From Dyella sp. C11 (GTDB lineage Bacteria; Pseudomonadota; Gammaproteobacteria; Xanthomonadales; Rhodanobacteraceae), in contig NZ_QAVX01000021.1 in assembly GCF_003121485.1 (NCBI RefSeq), forward strand, positions 1-64,000: DNA of 64,000 nucleotides. The letters are read 5' to 3'. Shown piece by piece: positions 9,843 to 19,188 of this stretch; position 1 is the first letter of the stretch, and every line of letters starts with the position of its first letter. Below the pieces are notes generated by a model. It ran no database searches, was not told the DNA's origin, and saw only the letters and a program-made list of their open reading frames with translations. Made by a program: the position numbers and the translations under genes.

Positions 9843-11530
9843 GCCAGCACCTCCAGGGGAATGCCACGCGTGGGCGCGCCAACAACGCTGGTGCGCACCA
9901 GGAAATCGCCAAACCCTTCATCGATGGATCGCTCGGCGGCATAGCTCGCGAAAAGTGGCGACAACGCGTCGAGAATCCCCGCTTCGTCCACGTTTTCCCG
10001 ATGCACCTGATTGAGCCGCTGTCCGCGGAAATCCGCGCCGAGTCGCAAGTCGTAACGCCCCGGTCCGCGGCCTACCAGGGCGATCTCGCCGAGGTACGGA
10101 CGCGAGCAGCCGTTGGGGCAACCCGACAGGCGCAACAGGATGGGCGCATCACGCAGGCCATGGGTATCGAGCAAGGCCTCGAGTTTCGGCAGCAGATCCG
10201 GCAGGTAGCGCTCGGCCTCTGCCATGGCCAGGCCGCAGGTAGGCAACGCGACGCAAGCCACCGCGTGGCGCCGGATGCCGCTGTGCTGGCGATAACCATC
10301 GAGTCCGTGAGCCGCCACGATGGCGTCGATGGCATCGCGCCGATCGGCGGAAACGTTGGCGACAATCACGTTCTGATTGCAGGTCAGGCGAAAGTCGCCC
10401 TCATGCACGTTCGCCAGTTCACGCAATCCGGTAAGCCAGCGTTGCTCGCCCACATCGGCCAGGCGCCCCGCTTCGATCTGCAGCGTGAGATGCCAGCGGC
10501 CGTTCTCGCCTTCGATCCAGCCATAGCGATCGCCGTTGTGCTCGAAGCGAAACCCGCGTCCCGGCTCCAGCGTAAAACCCAGTCGCTGTTCCAGCTCGGC
10601 CTTGAAAGCGTCGAGGCCACGGTGATCGATGGTGTACTTCAGTCGCGCATGTTTGCGTTCGCTGCGATTGCCCCAATCGCGCTGCACGGCGACGATGGCT
10701 TCCGATGTCGCCAGCAGGCGCTCGGGCGGAACAAACCCGATCACACTGGCCAGGCGCGGATACGTGGTGGGATCGCCATGCGTCGCGCCCATGCCACCGC
10801 CAATGGCGACATTGAAGCCCTTCAGCTCGCCGTGCTCGATAATGGCGATGAGGCCCAGGTCCTGGGCGAATACGTCGACATCGTTGAGCGGCGGAATCGC
10901 CAGCCCGATCTTGAATTTGCGCGGCAGATAGGTGCGGCCGTACAGCGGTTCCTCGTCTTTCGGCTCGCCTATCAGCGGCTCGCCATCCAGCCAGATCTCG
11001 TGATACGCCTTCGTGCGGGGAGACAACTCCTCTGAAAGACGTGTCGCCCACTCGTAGGCCAGCGCATGCCCGGAGGATTCGACCGGATTGGCCGTACTCA
11101 CCACGTTGCGCACCACGTCACCGCAGGCAGCGATGGTGGTGGCCAAAGCATCATGGATGGCGGCGATGGTGGGCTTGAGCTTCTGCTTGATGATGCCGTG
11201 CCACTGGAACGTCTGGCGCGTGGTAATGCGCAGCGTGCCGTTGGCGTACTCGCGCGCAAGACGATCGAACACCAGCCACTGCGTCGGCGTGATCACGCCG
11301 GATGGAAGACGGGCGCGCAGCATGAAGGAATACGCCGGCTCCAGCTTCTGCTTGCGGCGTTCTTCGCGCAGGTCGCGATCGTCCTGCTGGTAGCTGCCGT
11401 GGAATTTCAGCAGCTTGTTGTCGTCATCGCTGATGGCATGGGTGACCGGGTCGCGCAGGCCATCGGCAATGGTGCCGCGCAACTGGCGACTGGCGTTCTT
11501 GATGCGTTCGAAATCGGAAAGCGTCGTCAT
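9839..11530 (-). CDS. cysI: Sulfite reductase hemoprotein beta subunit
   Basis: A 563-aa siroheme/[4Fe-4S] subunit of NADPH sulfite reductase, which performs the six-electron reduction of sulfite to sulfide. The four cluster cysteines are Cys426 and Cys432 (CVALPTC) and Cys471 and Cys475 (SGCPNGC). Their spacing is the same as in E. coli CysI (434/440/479/483). The nitrite/sulfite reductase ferredoxin-like repeats surround [12 protein letters not shown] near 100. It follows cysJ with a single base between stop and start. Siroheme would come from the CysG encoded at 3731-5161. Confidence 0.97.
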   Translation of the reverse strand: MTTLSDFERIKNASRQLRGTIADGLRDPVTHAISDDDNKLLKFHGSYQQDDRDLREERRKQKLEPAYSFMLRARLPSGVITPTQWLVFDRLAREYANGTLRITTRQTFQWHGIIKQKLKPTIAAIHDALATTIAACGDVVRNVVSTANPVESSGHALAYEWATRLSEELSPRTKAYHEIWLDGEPLIGEPKDEEPLYGRTYLPRKFKIGLAIPPLNDVDVFAQDLGLIAIIEHGELKGFNVAIGGGMGATHGDPTTYPRLASVIGFVPPERLLATSEAIVAVQRDWGNRSERKHARLKYTIDHRGLDAFKAELEQRLGFTLEPGRGFRFEHNGDRYGWIEGENGRWHLTLQIEAGRLADVGEQRWLTGLRELANVHEGDFRLTCNQNVIVANVSADRRDAIDAIVAAHGLDGYRQHSGIRRHAVACVALPTCGLAMAEAERYLPDLLPKLEALLDTHGLRDAPILLRLSGCPNGCSRPYLGEIALVGRGPGRYDLRLGADFRGQRLNQVHRENVDEAGILDALSPLFASYAAERSIDEGFGDFLVRTSVVGAPTRGIPLEVLA

Positions 11531-11531
11531 G

Positions 11532-13334
11532 TCAGTACACGTCGCGGGCGTAGCGCCCCTGCTGGAGAAGCGCGGATAGCCATTCCCTGGCCTGTTCGTG
11601 CGATTGGCCGCCGTGCGTCACCGCCACGTCGACAAGCGCGGCGTGCACGTCTTTCGCCATCTGGTTTGCGTCGCCGCACACGTAAAGGTGCGCGCCGTCC
11701 TGAAGCCAGGCATAGAGTTCGCGCCCCTGCTCCCGAATGCGTTGTTGCACATAGACCTTGGCATCGCCGTCGCGCGAAAACGCCAGGTCAAGCCGATCCA
11801 GCGATCCGTCGCGCAACGCCGCCTGCCATTCGATCTGGTAGAGGAAATCGCGCGGGAACTGACGGTTGCCGAAGAACAGCCAGTTGCGCCCGTCGGCGCC
11901 GGTTTCGCGGCGCTCCTGCACGAACGCACGAAACGGTGCCACGCCCGTGCCGGGGCCGATCATGATCACGTCGCGACTTGCGTCTTTGGGGAGACGAAAG
12001 GGTTCGTTCTCTTCGATGAAGACAGGCAGGCGTTGATCGTCGCCAGCGCCTCCAATGAACGACGAAGCGGCACCCCAATGACGCTCGCCATGCGCCAGGT
12101 AATCAACCACGGCCCCGGTCAGGTGCACTTCGTCGCCGACCGCCTTCTGGCTGGAAGCAATCGAGTACAACCGTGGCGTCTGCGGGCGCAGCGTGGACAC
12201 CAGTTCCTCCGCCGACCACGCGGCGGGATGTTGGCGCCAAAGGTCGATCGGCTGTTGATCGGCAAGCAGCGTCGCCAGTCGTGAGGCCTGATCCGAACGC
12301 AGTACGTTGGCCAGTTCACTGTCGCCGCTCGCGTCGGCAACCGCCGCGATCAGCGGCCGGCTGAGACGCGTGAGTTCACGCTCGTGACTCAACCAGCGAC
12401 GCAGCGGAAGTTCCTTGCCGTCGTGCCGTACTGGCTGCTCGCCGTCCAGCTTCAGCACCGACAGCCATTGATCGACAAGCGCGGCGGGATTTTCCGGCCA
12501 TACGCCCAGGGCATCGCCGGGTTCGTAATGGAGACTGGAACCTTCCAGCGACAGCTCCACATGGCGGATGTCGCGCCCTGCGTCGCGCGCCACGATGGCC
12601 TGGTTGTCCAGCACCGATGCCGCGAAAGGACGCTCGCGCGTATGGCTGGCACGCGACGGCACCGGCTGCAAGGTGGCGACGCGGGCAACAGGCGTGGACG
12701 CACCCAGCGCCTGCCTGGCTTGTTCCAGAGCGCGTTCGGACCACGGCCCGGCAACGGCATCGACGTCCACGTCGGCCTCGCCCAAAGGTGCCAGGCGCGT
12801 ACCGCCAAGTTCGGCGAAGCGCTCATCCAGCTGGCGGCCGATGGCGCAGAACTGCGGATAGCTCGAATCGCCAAGACCCAGCACGCTGTAGCGCAGGCCG
12901 GGCAGCTTGGGCGCGCGCTTGCCCAGGATGAACTCCACCAGGCCACGCGCGTCATCGGGTGGCTCAGCGTCACCCTGGGTGCTGATCACGACGACAAGGT
13001 GGGTTTCCTTGGCAAGGTCCCGCTGTGCGTAGCCGTCGGCGCGCACCAGCCGCACTGACAATCCTGTCGCCTCGGCACGGGCGGCGAGCTGCGTGGCGAT
13101 GCGCTTGGCCTGCCCGGTCTGGCTGCCGTAGAGAACGGTGAGTCGATCGCCCACGGCCTTGGCTGTCGGGGGAAGCACACCACCTCGTTGAGCCCGTTCA
13201 GCCCGTGCCGCGCTCCATGCAGCGATCCAATAGAGCTCTGCAGGCCCCAGGCCATCGGCCAACCGCTCCAGCGCGGACAGCTTGTCACCGTCGAGGGAGG
13301 CCAGACCGGTTTGCGTTGCGACGACGGCGTTCAC
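11532..13334 (-). CDS. cysJ: Sulfite reductase flavoprotein alpha subunit
   Basis: A 600-aa diflavin reductase that passes electrons from NADPH through FAD and FMN to CysI. The flavodoxin domain (about 65-205) has the FMN loop [13 protein letters not shown] and [12 protein letters not shown]. The FAD/NADPH module (about 225-600) has [25 protein letters not shown], and the C-terminus YARDVY typical of CysJ. The start is a GTG at 13334 with GGTGGA just upstream. It is the first gene of the operon cysJ-cysI-cysH-sat/cysC, and an imperfect palindrome lies a few bases upstream of its start. Confidence 0.97.
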   Translation of the reverse strand: MNAVVATQTGLASLDGDKLSALERLADGLGPAELYWIAAWSAARAERAQRGGVLPPTAKAVGDRLTVLYGSQTGQAKRIATQLAARAEATGLSVRLVRADGYAQRDLAKETHLVVVISTQGDAEPPDDARGLVEFILGKRAPKLPGLRYSVLGLGDSSYPQFCAIGRQLDERFAELGGTRLAPLGEADVDVDAVAGPWSERALEQARQALGASTPVARVATLQPVPSRASHTRERPFAASVLDNQAIVARDAGRDIRHVELSLEGSSLHYEPGDALGVWPENPAALVDQWLSVLKLDGEQPVRHDGKELPLRRWLSHERELTRLSRPLIAAVADASGDSELANVLRSDQASRLATLLADQQPIDLWRQHPAAWSAEELVSTLRPQTPRLYSIASSQKAVGDEVHLTGAVVDYLAHGERHWGAASSFIGGAGDDQRLPVFIEENEPFRLPKDASRDVIMIGPGTGVAPFRAFVQERRETGADGRNWLFFGNRQFPRDFLYQIEWQAALRDGSLDRLDLAFSRDGDAKVYVQQRIREQGRELYAWLQDGAHLYVCGDANQMAKDVHAALVDVAVTHGGQSHEQAREWLSALLQQGRYARDVY

Positions 13335-13341
13335 TGTCCAC

Positions 13342-13373
13342 CTTTGGACGTCCAGACATCTGGATAGCCAAAG
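13342..13373. promoter_or_regulatory. Imperfect 15-bp palindrome upstream of cysJ
   Basis: CTTTGGACGTCCAGA (13342-13356) and TCTGGATAGCCAAAG (13359-13373) are inverted with three mismatches and a 2-bp spacer. It lies 8 bp from the cysJ GTG, in the cysJ/tauE divergent region. It could be an operator or a leader RNA hairpin; which one is not decidable from sequence alone. Confidence 0.4.
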
Positions 13374-13492
13374 TAGTCATATCGTTTTGTCATGTGAAAG
13401 GACGTGTCGGCATAACCACATGTCCGGGCACTTATTTCCCATCACGTGCGGGCACCGCTTAGACTGGCCCGGACTTTGCTACCTTGCGGTTC

Positions 13493-14242
13493 ATGCCCAC
13501 GGATTTCCTCACCTCCGCCGCCATCGGCGTGCTGGCCCAACTTGTCGATGGCGCGCTGGGCATGGCCTATGGCGTCACCTCGGCGGCGTTGCTGTTGGCG
13601 CTGGGCCTTCCGCCGGCCATGGCGAGTGCGAGCGTGCATTACGCGGAAACGTTCACCTGTGGCGCTTCCGGCGTCAGTCACCTGGTGGCCGGCAACGTGC
13701 TCAAGCGGCTGTTCTGGGCGCTGGTGGTTCCCGGCGCCATTGGCGCCACCATCGGCGCCTACGTGGTGAGCCACGTGCCGGCACTGTGGATGAAGCTGGC
13801 GCTCACACCCTATCTGATCGGCATGGGCCTGTTCCTGTTGTTTCGCCGCCAGCCCCGCCAGCGGCTGCACGAGGAGACCCCCAAGGTCAGCCGCCCACTG
13901 GGCCTGGTCGCCGGCTTCGCCGACGCGGTGGCTGGCGGCGGCTGGAGCGCCCTTACGGTTCCCACCCTGGTGGCCCGCGGCGTGCGTCCCCGCATGGTCA
14001 TCGGCACGGTGCACCTGGCCAAGTGCGTGGTGAGTGCGGTGGCCAGCATCAGCTTCTTCGTCCATGTGGGATTCCCGCAGGGCGCCTCGGTGCTGGGGCT
14101 GATTGCCGGCGGCGTGGTGGCCGCGCCACTGAGTGCCCTGCTAGCCCGTCGCATGCCACCCCGCGTAGCCACTGTTCTGGCTGCGCTGGCCGTGCTGGCC
14201 ATCGGCATCAATAACATCGCGCACACCTTGCTGGTTCACTGA
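13493..14242 (+). CDS. TauE/SafE-family sulfite/anion exporter
   Basis: A 249-aa inner-membrane protein with about eight hydrophobic segments and the two-fold TauE/SafE pattern. The first half has VDGALGMAYGVTSAALLLALGLPPAMASASVHYAE and the second half the matching FADAVAGGGWSALTVPTLVARGVRPRMVIGTVHLAK. The ATG at 13493 is preferred over an in-frame TTG nine bases upstream. It is divergent from cysJ, so export of sulfite or another sulfur anion that overflows from the reduction pathway is a reasonable inference. The substrate is not shown by sequence. Confidence 0.9.
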   Translation: MPTDFLTSAAIGVLAQLVDGALGMAYGVTSAALLLALGLPPAMASASVHYAETFTCGASGVSHLVAGNVLKRLFWALVVPGAIGATIGAYVVSHVPALWMKLALTPYLIGMGLFLLFRRQPRQRLHEETPKVSRPLGLVAGFADAVAGGGWSALTVPTLVARGVRPRMVIGTVHLAKCVVSAVASISFFVHVGFPQGASVLGLIAGGVVAAPLSALLARRMPPRVATVLAALAVLAIGINNIAHTLLVH

Positions 14243-14286
14243 CCGGCATCAACGGGAGCGTCATCGCATTCGCTTAGAATGGCGCA

Positions 14287-15480
14287 ATGACCTCACCATC
14301 CAGCCTCCCCATCGAAGTCCGCGGCAGCGCCAAGCAGCCGCTGGGCATGAGTCCCGCGCAGTTCCTGCGCGATTACTGGCAGAAGCGCCCGCTGCTGATC
14401 CGCCAGGCCTTCCCCGATTTCGTCTCGCCGATCGAACCCGATGACCTCGCCGGCCTCGCGATGGAAGAAACCGCGCTGTCGCGGCTGATCATCCACGACG
14501 AAAACCGCGATCGATGGAAGGTAAAGACCGGTCCGTTGACCGAGAAGGACTTCGCCAGCACGCCCAACAAGAACTGGACCCTGCTGGTGCAGGACGTGGA
14601 CAAGTGGGACGCCGACGTGGCCGGCCTGCTGGAGCACTTCACCTTCCTGCCCAGCTGGCGCGTCGACGACATCATGATTTCGTACGCCGAACCGGGTGGC
14701 GGCGTGGGCGCGCACGTGGACCAGTACGACGTGTTCCTGTTGCAGGGCCTTGGCCAGCGTCACTGGGCGATCGACACCAACCCGGATGCACCCAAGGATT
14801 TCCGCCCCGACGTCGAGCTCAAGCAACTGGCCACGTTCGACCCCGACCATGAATGGCTGCTCGAACCGGGCGACATGCTTTACCTGCCGCCGGGCGTGCC
14901 ACACGACGGCGTCGCCTTTGGCGGCCCGTGCCTGACCCTCTCGCTGGGCATGCGCGCGCCCTCGCGGGCCGAACTGACCGGCGACCTGGCCGATTACCTC
15001 GCCGAGCGCCTGCCCGACGAACTGCGCTACACCGACCCCGACCTCGCTCCGGCCAAAGCCGCTGGCGAAATCGACAAGGCGGCCCTGACCCGTCTGCGCG
15101 AGGCGATGCCATTCGCCGCCGCGCTGGACGATGTCACCCTCACCGACTGGTTCGGCCGCTTCATCACCCGCTATCGCAGCGCGCAGATGCCGGTTCCTCC
15201 CGAAAAGGAAGTGACCTCCAGTGCGCTGGGCAAGCAGCTCGAGGGCGGCGCGTCCCTGCTTCGCCATCCCTGGGCCCGCATGGCGTGGGCACGTGGCAAG
15301 CGAGGCGCCACGCTGTTCGTGAACGGACATGCCTACCCGGCCGCCGCCAGGCTGGCGGAGCAACTGTGCGGCGAACGCGAATTCACGCCCGGCCAGCCCA
15401 TCGCCGAGGACGAACTGGCCTTGCTGCTCGCCCTGGTCAACGACGGCCACTTGATCGCCCGCAAGGGAAAGCGCCGATGA
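14287..15480 (+). CDS. roxA: Cupin/JmjC ribosomal oxygenase (RoxA/YcfD family)
   Basis: A 397-aa Fe(II)/2-oxoglutarate-dependent oxygenase. The JmjC-type metal triad is visible as His143 and Asp145 (GAHVDQYDVF) and His206 (PPGVPHDG). E. coli YcfD/RoxA hydroxylates an arginine of ribosomal protein uL16, and the N-terminal LLIRQAFPDF and the C-terminal winged-helix-like region (about 300-397) follow that family. The role here is by family. The length is close to E. coli YcfD (373 aa). The stop overlaps the next gene's start (ATGA), so the two are translated together. Confidence 0.92.
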   Translation: MTSPSSLPIEVRGSAKQPLGMSPAQFLRDYWQKRPLLIRQAFPDFVSPIEPDDLAGLAMEETALSRLIIHDENRDRWKVKTGPLTEKDFASTPNKNWTLLVQDVDKWDADVAGLLEHFTFLPSWRVDDIMISYAEPGGGVGAHVDQYDVFLLQGLGQRHWAIDTNPDAPKDFRPDVELKQLATFDPDHEWLLEPGDMLYLPPGVPHDGVAFGGPCLTLSLGMRAPSRAELTGDLADYLAERLPDELRYTDPDLAPAKAAGEIDKAALTRLREAMPFAAALDDVTLTDWFGRFITRYRSAQMPVPPEKEVTSSALGKQLEGGASLLRHPWARMAWARGKRGATLFVNGHAYPAAARLAEQLCGEREFTPGQPIAEDELALLLALVNDGHLIARKGKRR

Positions 15481-15998
15481 CCGAACGGGACGCCGCCGAC
15501 GATGCAGCCAAGGGCCGCGAAGGCGTGCTGGACGCCAGCGATCGTGTGCAACTGGCAGCTGCCCGGCTGCAGCTGCTGGTCGAGGCGCGCCACCGCATCG
15601 CCATCTACCAGCCTGCGCTTTCGGACGACGTCTACGGCTCGACCCCGGAACTGGCGGAGCTGCGTCGCCTCGCTACCTCGGGACGTGGCGCGGAGATCCG
15701 CCTGATCCTGCACGCGCCGGAAGACGCGCTGCGCGACAACCATCGCCTGATCGCCCTGGCCCAGCGCCTGCCCAGCGCCGTGCTGGTGCGCACGCCGCAG
15801 GAAGACGTGGATCTTGCCTACGCCTCGTCCTACCTGCTCACGGACCAGGGCGGCTACCTGTTCCAGCCGGACGCTCGCCGCGCCGACGGCCGCGCCTCGC
15901 TGGCCGATCGCGCCGCACACGCGCCCCTGATGCAGCATTTCAATGAGGTGTGGGAGCGCTCGGCCCGGGCCACCGCGTGGTCGCCACTGGATCTCTAG
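15477..15998 (+). CDS. Conserved small protein of unknown function, coupled to roxA
   Basis: A 173-aa soluble protein whose ATG overlaps the roxA stop by 4 bp. It begins with an acidic stretch. The core (LLVEARHRIAIYQPALSDDVYGS, LRRLATSGRGAEIRLILHAPEDALRDNHRLIALAQRLPSAVLVR, SSYLLTDQGGYLFQPDARRADGRASLADRAAHAPLMQHFNEVWERS) is laid out like half of a phospholipase D-type fold, but I see no HxK(x4)D motif. The function is unknown. I believe NCBI groups similar proteins as a domain of unknown function (DUF7931), but cannot confirm it. Conservation beside roxA would point to a ribosome- or tRNA-related role, which is inference. Confidence 0.8.
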   Translation: MTERDAADDAAKGREGVLDASDRVQLAAARLQLLVEARHRIAIYQPALSDDVYGSTPELAELRRLATSGRGAEIRLILHAPEDALRDNHRLIALAQRLPSAVLVRTPQEDVDLAYASSYLLTDQGGYLFQPDARRADGRASLADRAAHAPLMQHFNEVWERSARATAWSPLDL

Positions 15999-16085
15999 CC
16001 ACAGGCTGAACGGGAAGCCATTTGCCTGCATGGCGTGTCATGGCACGGCAAAACGAACGCTTCACCGTAGAAATCCGCGACCTAC

Positions 16086-16128
16086 GACGATGGTCGATAC
16101 CCCTGAACTCGAAATATCGACCATCGTC
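16086..16128. promoter_or_regulatory. 14-bp perfect inverted repeat upstream of the sucA promoter
   Basis: GACGATGGTCGATA (16086-16099) and TATCGACCATCGTC (16115-16128) are exact reverse complements with a 15-nt spacer. It lies between the roxA-coupled gene and the sucA promoter. No T-run follows on either strand, so it is not a standard terminator. It may be an operator or an mRNA 3' hairpin. Confidence 0.55.
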
Positions 16129-16152
16129 CCCATCTGAATGAGGTCTTTTGGG

Positions 16153-16183
16153 TTGCCGCGTCGCAGCAGCCCAAGGCTATAAT
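16153..16183 (+). promoter_or_regulatory. Putative sucA promoter
   Basis: A perfect TATAAT at 16178-16183 is preceded, at a long 19-nt spacing, by TTGCCG (16153-16158). Transcription would start near 16190, about 70 nt before the preferred sucA start. The -10 is convincing and the -35 weak, which suggests activator dependence (inference). Confidence 0.55.
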
Positions 16184-16259
16184 TAACGGGATTTTTCCCA
16201 GCCATCCGGCCAACCCCGGTCGGACCGGCTGCATGCTTCCCTTCCTCACCGGTGGTGAC

Positions 16260-19106
16260 GTGAGCACTAATCTGATTCGCGAGTTCTTCGATTCCTCCCA
16301 GCTCGCCGGCGGCAACGCCGATTACGTTGAACAGCTCTATGAAGCGTGGCTGGCCGACCCTTCGTCGGTCGAAGCCACCTGGAGCAAATACTTCGAGACT
16401 TTCAAAGGCCGCGAGTCGGGGGACGTGCCCCACTCTGCGGCCATTGCGCGTATAGAGGCCGCACAAAAGCAGCGTCGCAACGGCGTTGCCGTCGCTGCCG
16501 GCCCGGTTGATGACGCCCACGCCCGCAAGCAGGCCGGCGTGCTGCGCATCCTCACCGCGTACCGCTCGCGCGGTCACCTCGCCTCGAACCTCGACCCGCT
16601 CGGACTGGCCGAGAAGCTGCCGGCGCCGGATCTGGAACCCTCGTTCCACGGTCTGTCCGATGCCGACCTGGATACCGAGTTCGATTGCGGCAACTTTGCC
16701 GGTGGCGGCCAGCGCATGAAGCTGCGCGACCTGCTGGCTCGACTGAAGAAGGTGTACACCAACACCCTCGGCGTCGAGTTCATGCACATCAGCAACCATG
16801 AGCAGCGCAACTGGATCTACACCCGTCTTGAGCAGGCCAACGGCAATGCCGGCCTGGATGCCGCCGGCAAGAAGCGCATCCTCGCCGAGCTGACCGCCGC
16901 CGAGGGCCTCGAGCGCTACCTGCACACCAAGTACGTCGGCCAGAAGCGCTTCTCGCTGGAAGGCGGCGACAGCCTGATCCCGATGGTGGACGACATGGTC
17001 CGCGCCGCCGGCGACAACGGCATCAAGGAAGTCGTGATCGGCATGGCCCACCGCGGCCGCCTGAACATGCTGGTAAACATCCTCGGCAAGCCGCCGCGCA
17101 CGCTGTTCAACGAATTCGAAGGCAAGTGGGATCACCCGGATGATCCGGCCCACTCCGGCGACGTGAAGTACCACATGGGTTTCTCCGCCGACGTCAAGAC
17201 GCCGAACGGCGGCACGCACGTGGCGCTGGCGTTCAACCCGTCGCACCTTGAGATCGTCAACCCGGTGGTGGCCGGTTCGGTGCATTCGCGCCAGATCCGT
17301 CGCCGCGACACCGAGCGCAAGCAGTCGATGGCCGTCATCGTGCACGGCGACTCGGCGCTGGCCGGCCAGGGCGTGAACATGGAACTGTTCAACATGTCCC
17401 AGGCCCGCGGCTTCAAGATCGGCGGCAGCCTGCACATCGTGGTGAACAACCAGGTGGGCTTCACCACGTCCAACCCGCAGGACACCCGTTCCACGCTGTA
17501 CTGCACCGACCTGGCCAAGATGGTCAACGCGCCGGTGTTCCACGTGAACGGCGATGATCCGGAAGCCGTCATCCAGGCCACGCGCCTGGCGTACGACTTC
17601 CGCAAGCAGTTCCGCAAGGACGTGGTCATCGACCTGGTGTGCTACCGCCGCCATGGCCACAACGAAGCCGACGAGCCGTCAGCGACGCAGCCGGTGATGT
17701 ACCAGATCATCCGCAAGCGTCCGACCACGCGCGATCTCTACGCGCAGGAACTGGTCAAGCAGGGCGTGATCGCCGAAGGCGACGGCCAGAAGATGTTCGA
17801 GGACTACCGCGCACGCCTGGAAGCCGGCGAGCCGATGACCGAGCTGACCACCGCGCTCATCAAGGACATCGAAGTGGACTGGGACAAGTTCATCGGCGGC
17901 AAGCTGACGAACGACACCCACACGGGTTACTCCAAGCAGCGCCTGGTGGAACTGGCCAACCAGATCCTGGTGACGCCCAAGGACATGACGCTGCAGTCGC
18001 GCGTGGCCAAGATCTATGAAGATCGCGCCAAGATGGCTTCCGGCGAACAGGCCGGTGACTGGGGCTTCGCCGAGAACCTGGCCTACGCCACGCTGATCGA
18101 CGAGAACTACAACCTGCGCCTGGTCGGCCAGGACGTGGGTCGCGGCACGTTCTTCCATCGTCATGCCGTGCTGCATGACCAGAAGACCGGCTACACCTAC
18201 ATGCCGCTGGCCAACGTGCGCGATGGCGCCGACGTCGAAGTGATCGACTCGCTGCTCAGCGAAGAAGCGGTCATGGCGTTCGAATACGGCAGCGCCACCA
18301 CCGATCCGTACACCATGCACATCTGGGAAGGCCAGTTCGGCGACTTCGCCAACGGTGCGCAGGTGGTGATCGACCAGTTCATCAGCTCGGGCGAGTCCAA
18401 GTGGAATCGCCTGTGCGGTCTGGCGCTGTTCCTGCCGCATGGCTACGAAGGCCAGGGTCCGGAGCACTCCTCCGCCCGCCTTGAGCGCTTCCTGCAGCTG
18501 TGCGCCATGGAGAACATGCAGGTCTGCGTGCCCACCACGCCGGCGCAGGCGTTCCACATGATCCGCCGCCAGATGGTGCGCCCGACGCGCAAGCCGCTGA
18601 TCGTGATGACGCCCAAATCGCTGCTGCGCCACAAGCTGGCCGTGTCCACGCTGGATGAGCTCGCCAACGGCAGCTTCCAGCTGGTGATTCCGGAGCATCG
18701 CGATCTGGCCGCCAAGAAGGTCAAGCGCGTGGTGCTGTGCTCGGGCAAGGTCTACTACGACCTGCTCGAAGACGCCGAGAAGCGTGGTGCCAACGACGTC
18801 GCCATCGTGCGCGTGGAACAGCTTTACCCGTTCCCGCGTGCGCAGGTCACGGCCGAACTGGAAAAGTACCCTTCCGCCAAGGAAGTGGTGTGGTGCCAGG
18901 AAGAGCCGATGAACCAGGGCGCGTGGTTCCAGATCCGTCATCACCTGCAGGCCTGCGTCAACAACAAGCAGAGCCTGTCGTACGCCGGTCGCGCCCGTTC
19001 CGCGGCGCCGGCAGCGGGTCACCTGAACACGCACGTCGCCGAGCAGGCGGCGCTGGTCGAGCAGGCACTGGTCTCGCCGATCGGCACCGATCACGCTGCT
19101 GAATAA
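16260..19106 (+). CDS. sucA: 2-oxoglutarate dehydrogenase E1 component
   Basis: The thiamine-diphosphate decarboxylase subunit of the 2-oxoglutarate dehydrogenase complex (TCA cycle), 948 aa from the GTG at 16260. N-terminal helices (FFDSSQLAGGNADYVEQLYEAWLADP) match the family start. The TPP site is seen in HVNGDDPEAVIQATRLAYDFR and CYRRHGHNEADEPS, and HRGRLNMLVNILGK is also conserved. An in-frame ATG at 16233 would add nine residues unlike the family. Neither start has an ideal Shine-Dalgarno (GGTGGTG lies very close to the GTG), so the exact start is uncertain. First gene of sucA-sucB-lpdA. Confidence 0.96.
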   Translation: MSTNLIREFFDSSQLAGGNADYVEQLYEAWLADPSSVEATWSKYFETFKGRESGDVPHSAAIARIEAAQKQRRNGVAVAAGPVDDAHARKQAGVLRILTAYRSRGHLASNLDPLGLAEKLPAPDLEPSFHGLSDADLDTEFDCGNFAGGGQRMKLRDLLARLKKVYTNTLGVEFMHISNHEQRNWIYTRLEQANGNAGLDAAGKKRILAELTAAEGLERYLHTKYVGQKRFSLEGGDSLIPMVDDMVRAAGDNGIKEVVIGMAHRGRLNMLVNILGKPPRTLFNEFEGKWDHPDDPAHSGDVKYHMGFSADVKTPNGGTHVALAFNPSHLEIVNPVVAGSVHSRQIRRRDTERKQSMAVIVHGDSALAGQGVNMELFNMSQARGFKIGGSLHIVVNNQVGFTTSNPQDTRSTLYCTDLAKMVNAPVFHVNGDDPEAVIQATRLAYDFRKQFRKDVVIDLVCYRRHGHNEADEPSATQPVMYQIIRKRPTTRDLYAQELVKQGVIAEGDGQKMFEDYRARLEAGEPMTELTTALIKDIEVDWDKFIGGKLTNDTHTGYSKQRLVELANQILVTPKDMTLQSRVAKIYEDRAKMASGEQAGDWGFAENLAYATLIDENYNLRLVGQDVGRGTFFHRHAVLHDQKTGYTYMPLANVRDGADVEVIDSLLSEEAVMAFEYGSATTDPYTMHIWEGQFGDFANGAQVVIDQFISSGESKWNRLCGLALFLPHGYEGQGPEHSSARLERFLQLCAMENMQVCVPTTPAQAFHMIRRQMVRPTRKPLIVMTPKSLLRHKLAVSTLDELANGSFQLVIPEHRDLAAKKVKRVVLCSGKVYYDLLEDAEKRGANDVAIVRVEQLYPFPRAQVTAELEKYPSAKEVVWCQEEPMNQGAWFQIRHHLQACVNNKQSLSYAGRARSAAPAAGHLNTHVAEQAALVEQALVSPIGTDHAAE

Positions 19107-19121
19107 AAAATCCTAAAAAGT

Positions 19122-19139
19122 GCGGCCATGGATGGCCGC
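19122..19139. repeat. Hairpin repeat GCGGCCAT-GG-ATGGCCGC between sucA and sucB
   Basis: An 8-bp perfect stem lies 15 nt after the sucA stop. The surrounding string TGCGGCCATGGATGGCCGCT recurs, with one change, as TGCGGCCAGGGATGGCCGCT at 36961-36980 between rpsO and pnp. It may be an intercistronic processing or stabilising element. Confidence 0.6.
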
Positions 19140-19188
19140 TATTTGAATCTGGCGTTCAAGGATGGACGCACTACTCCAAGGAATTCAC

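Noticed and set aside
16062-17660. Minus-strand open frame opposite sucA
   Set aside because: No family motif, overlaps both the sucA promoter and its coding region.
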